Shown here: positions 63,100-64,000 of the stretch, in pieces
Layout: each line of letters starts with the position of its first letter
Numbering within the stretch: the stretch's first letter is position 1
Assembly: GCF_013042245.1 (NCBI RefSeq)
Contig: NZ_JABDQL010000024.1
Span: forward strand, 28,332 to 92,331
Reading direction: 5' to 3'
Length of the DNA: 64,000 nucleotides
From: Winogradskyella sp.
Lineage (GTDB): Bacteria > Bacteroidota > Bacteroidia > Flavobacteriales > Flavobacteriaceae
Position numbers and translations under genes: made by a program
Notes under the pieces: model-generated
What the model was told of the DNA's origin: nothing
Seen by the model: only the letters and a program-made list of their open reading frames with translations
Databases searched by the model: none

Positions 63100-63417
63100 A
63101 TGGCAGATCAAAATAAAACTCCAAAAAAAGGACAAATCAATATTGAATTAGATGAACAAGTGGCGCAAGGCACTTACTCAAATCTTGCAATCATTAATCA
63201 CTCAGTGTCAGAGTTTGTCGTAGACTTTGTAAATATTATGCCAGGTACACCAAAAAGTAAAGTAAAGTCACGTATTATACTAACACCTCAGCATGCAAAA
63301 CGTTTAGTAAAAGCATTAAACGATAACGTAAAACGATTTGAGCAGGCTCATGGTACTATTAAAGATTATGAACAACCCCAAGTTCCAATAAATTTTGGAC
63401 CTACAGGACAAGCTTAG
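63100..63417 (+). CDS. DUF3467-family protein
   Basis: INIELDEQVAQGTYSNLAIINHSVSEFVVDFVNIMPG. Confidence 0.9.
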   Translation: MADQNKTPKKGQINIELDEQVAQGTYSNLAIINHSVSEFVVDFVNIMPGTPKSKVKSRIILTPQHAKRLVKALNDNVKRFEQAHGTIKDYEQPQVPINFGPTGQA

Positions 63418-63557
63418 ATTTAGATAACGTTTTTTGCTTTGTTACCATTCACTAATTCGTTTAACTTCTATTAGCTGCGTTTTATCGATTTAGTGTTTAA
63501 CTTATTGATTATGAATTATAAAAAATTTAATTTGTATTCATATTTAAGTTTTTATTC

Positions 63558-64000
63558 ATGAGGTACAGTCAAAAAATCATTTTAATTATTCTAACTTTTT
63601 TTGGTATAAATAGTATTTGTGCTCAGTTAACAGTAAGAAATGACGCCTATATTTTTGTTGATGATAACGTAGTTTTTGTAGAAGATAATATAAATCTTCA
63701 GGAGGCAAATTCTATGATGTATCTTAGAAATGAATCTCAATTCATACAAGGTACAGGTGTTACAGGTAATTCAGGTTTAGGACAGTTAAGTGTACAACAA
63801 AGAGGAACTTCAAACGAGTATGCCTATAATTACTGGTGCTCACCAATAGGAAACAATTCTCTTGCTTCTGGTAATGAGAATTTTCAGGTAGATTTGATAG
63901 ATGACTCTACAGGTCTTATAACTAGTATTGACGCCGCATTTACAGCCAATTTCAACGGTACCAGTTCTCCATTAACTATTTCTAGTAATTGGCTTTACAC
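63558..64000 (+). CDS. Secreted/surface protein, N-terminal fragment truncated by window end
   Basis: ATG at 63558, signal peptide IILIILTFFGINSICAQ, open to window end, ...YNYWCSPIGNN... Confidence 0.75.
   Translation, partial: MRYSQKIILIILTFFGINSICAQLTVRNDAYIFVDDNVVFVEDNINLQEANSMMYLRNESQFIQGTGVTGNSGLGQLSVQQRGTSNEYAYNYWCSPIGNNSLASGNENFQVDLIDDSTGLITSIDAAFTANFNGTSSPLTISSNWLY

Overview
AT-rich chromosomal window with the gene content, lipoprotein/T9SS style and promoter signals (TTG-N19-TAnnTTTG) of a marine Flavobacteriaceae/Bacteroidota genome. The right third is a conserved translation/transcription block: rpsU-xerC-raiA(hpf), tRNA-Thr/Tyr/Gly/Thr, tuf, tRNA-Trp, secE-nusG-rplKAJL-rpoB-rpoC. 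The left two thirds are mostly housekeeping and envelope genes: kdsD end, tatC, lptB, pssA, a PorV-like protein, ndk, nrnA, gldI, a cyclophilin+FKBP fusion, pepD, secreted amidohydrolases, ftsE, TPR and outer-membrane proteins, a NamZ-like DUF1343 protein, a LolE-type permease, a cysteine synthase, a K+ channel, an alanine symporter and an acyl-CoA dehydrogenase. Two accessory islands stand out. (a) 18461-22053: an operon of Cys-rich lipoprotein, multi-TM protein and stand-alone MutS-core ATPase, divergent from an XRE regulator. (b) 45985-47967: a (TTTC)x10 tract directly upstream of a glycine-zipper lipoprotein, a beta-barrel protein and a YiiX/NlpC-P60-like lipoprotein. There are also a degraded methyltransferase, a degraded secreted small protein, an IS1182-like transposase relic, a 55-bp duplication of a gene 3' end, and a terminator-like hairpin inside the start of a ComEA-like CDS. 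No CRISPR, rRNA or intact mobile element was seen. All family calls come from reading motifs by eye; no searches were run.
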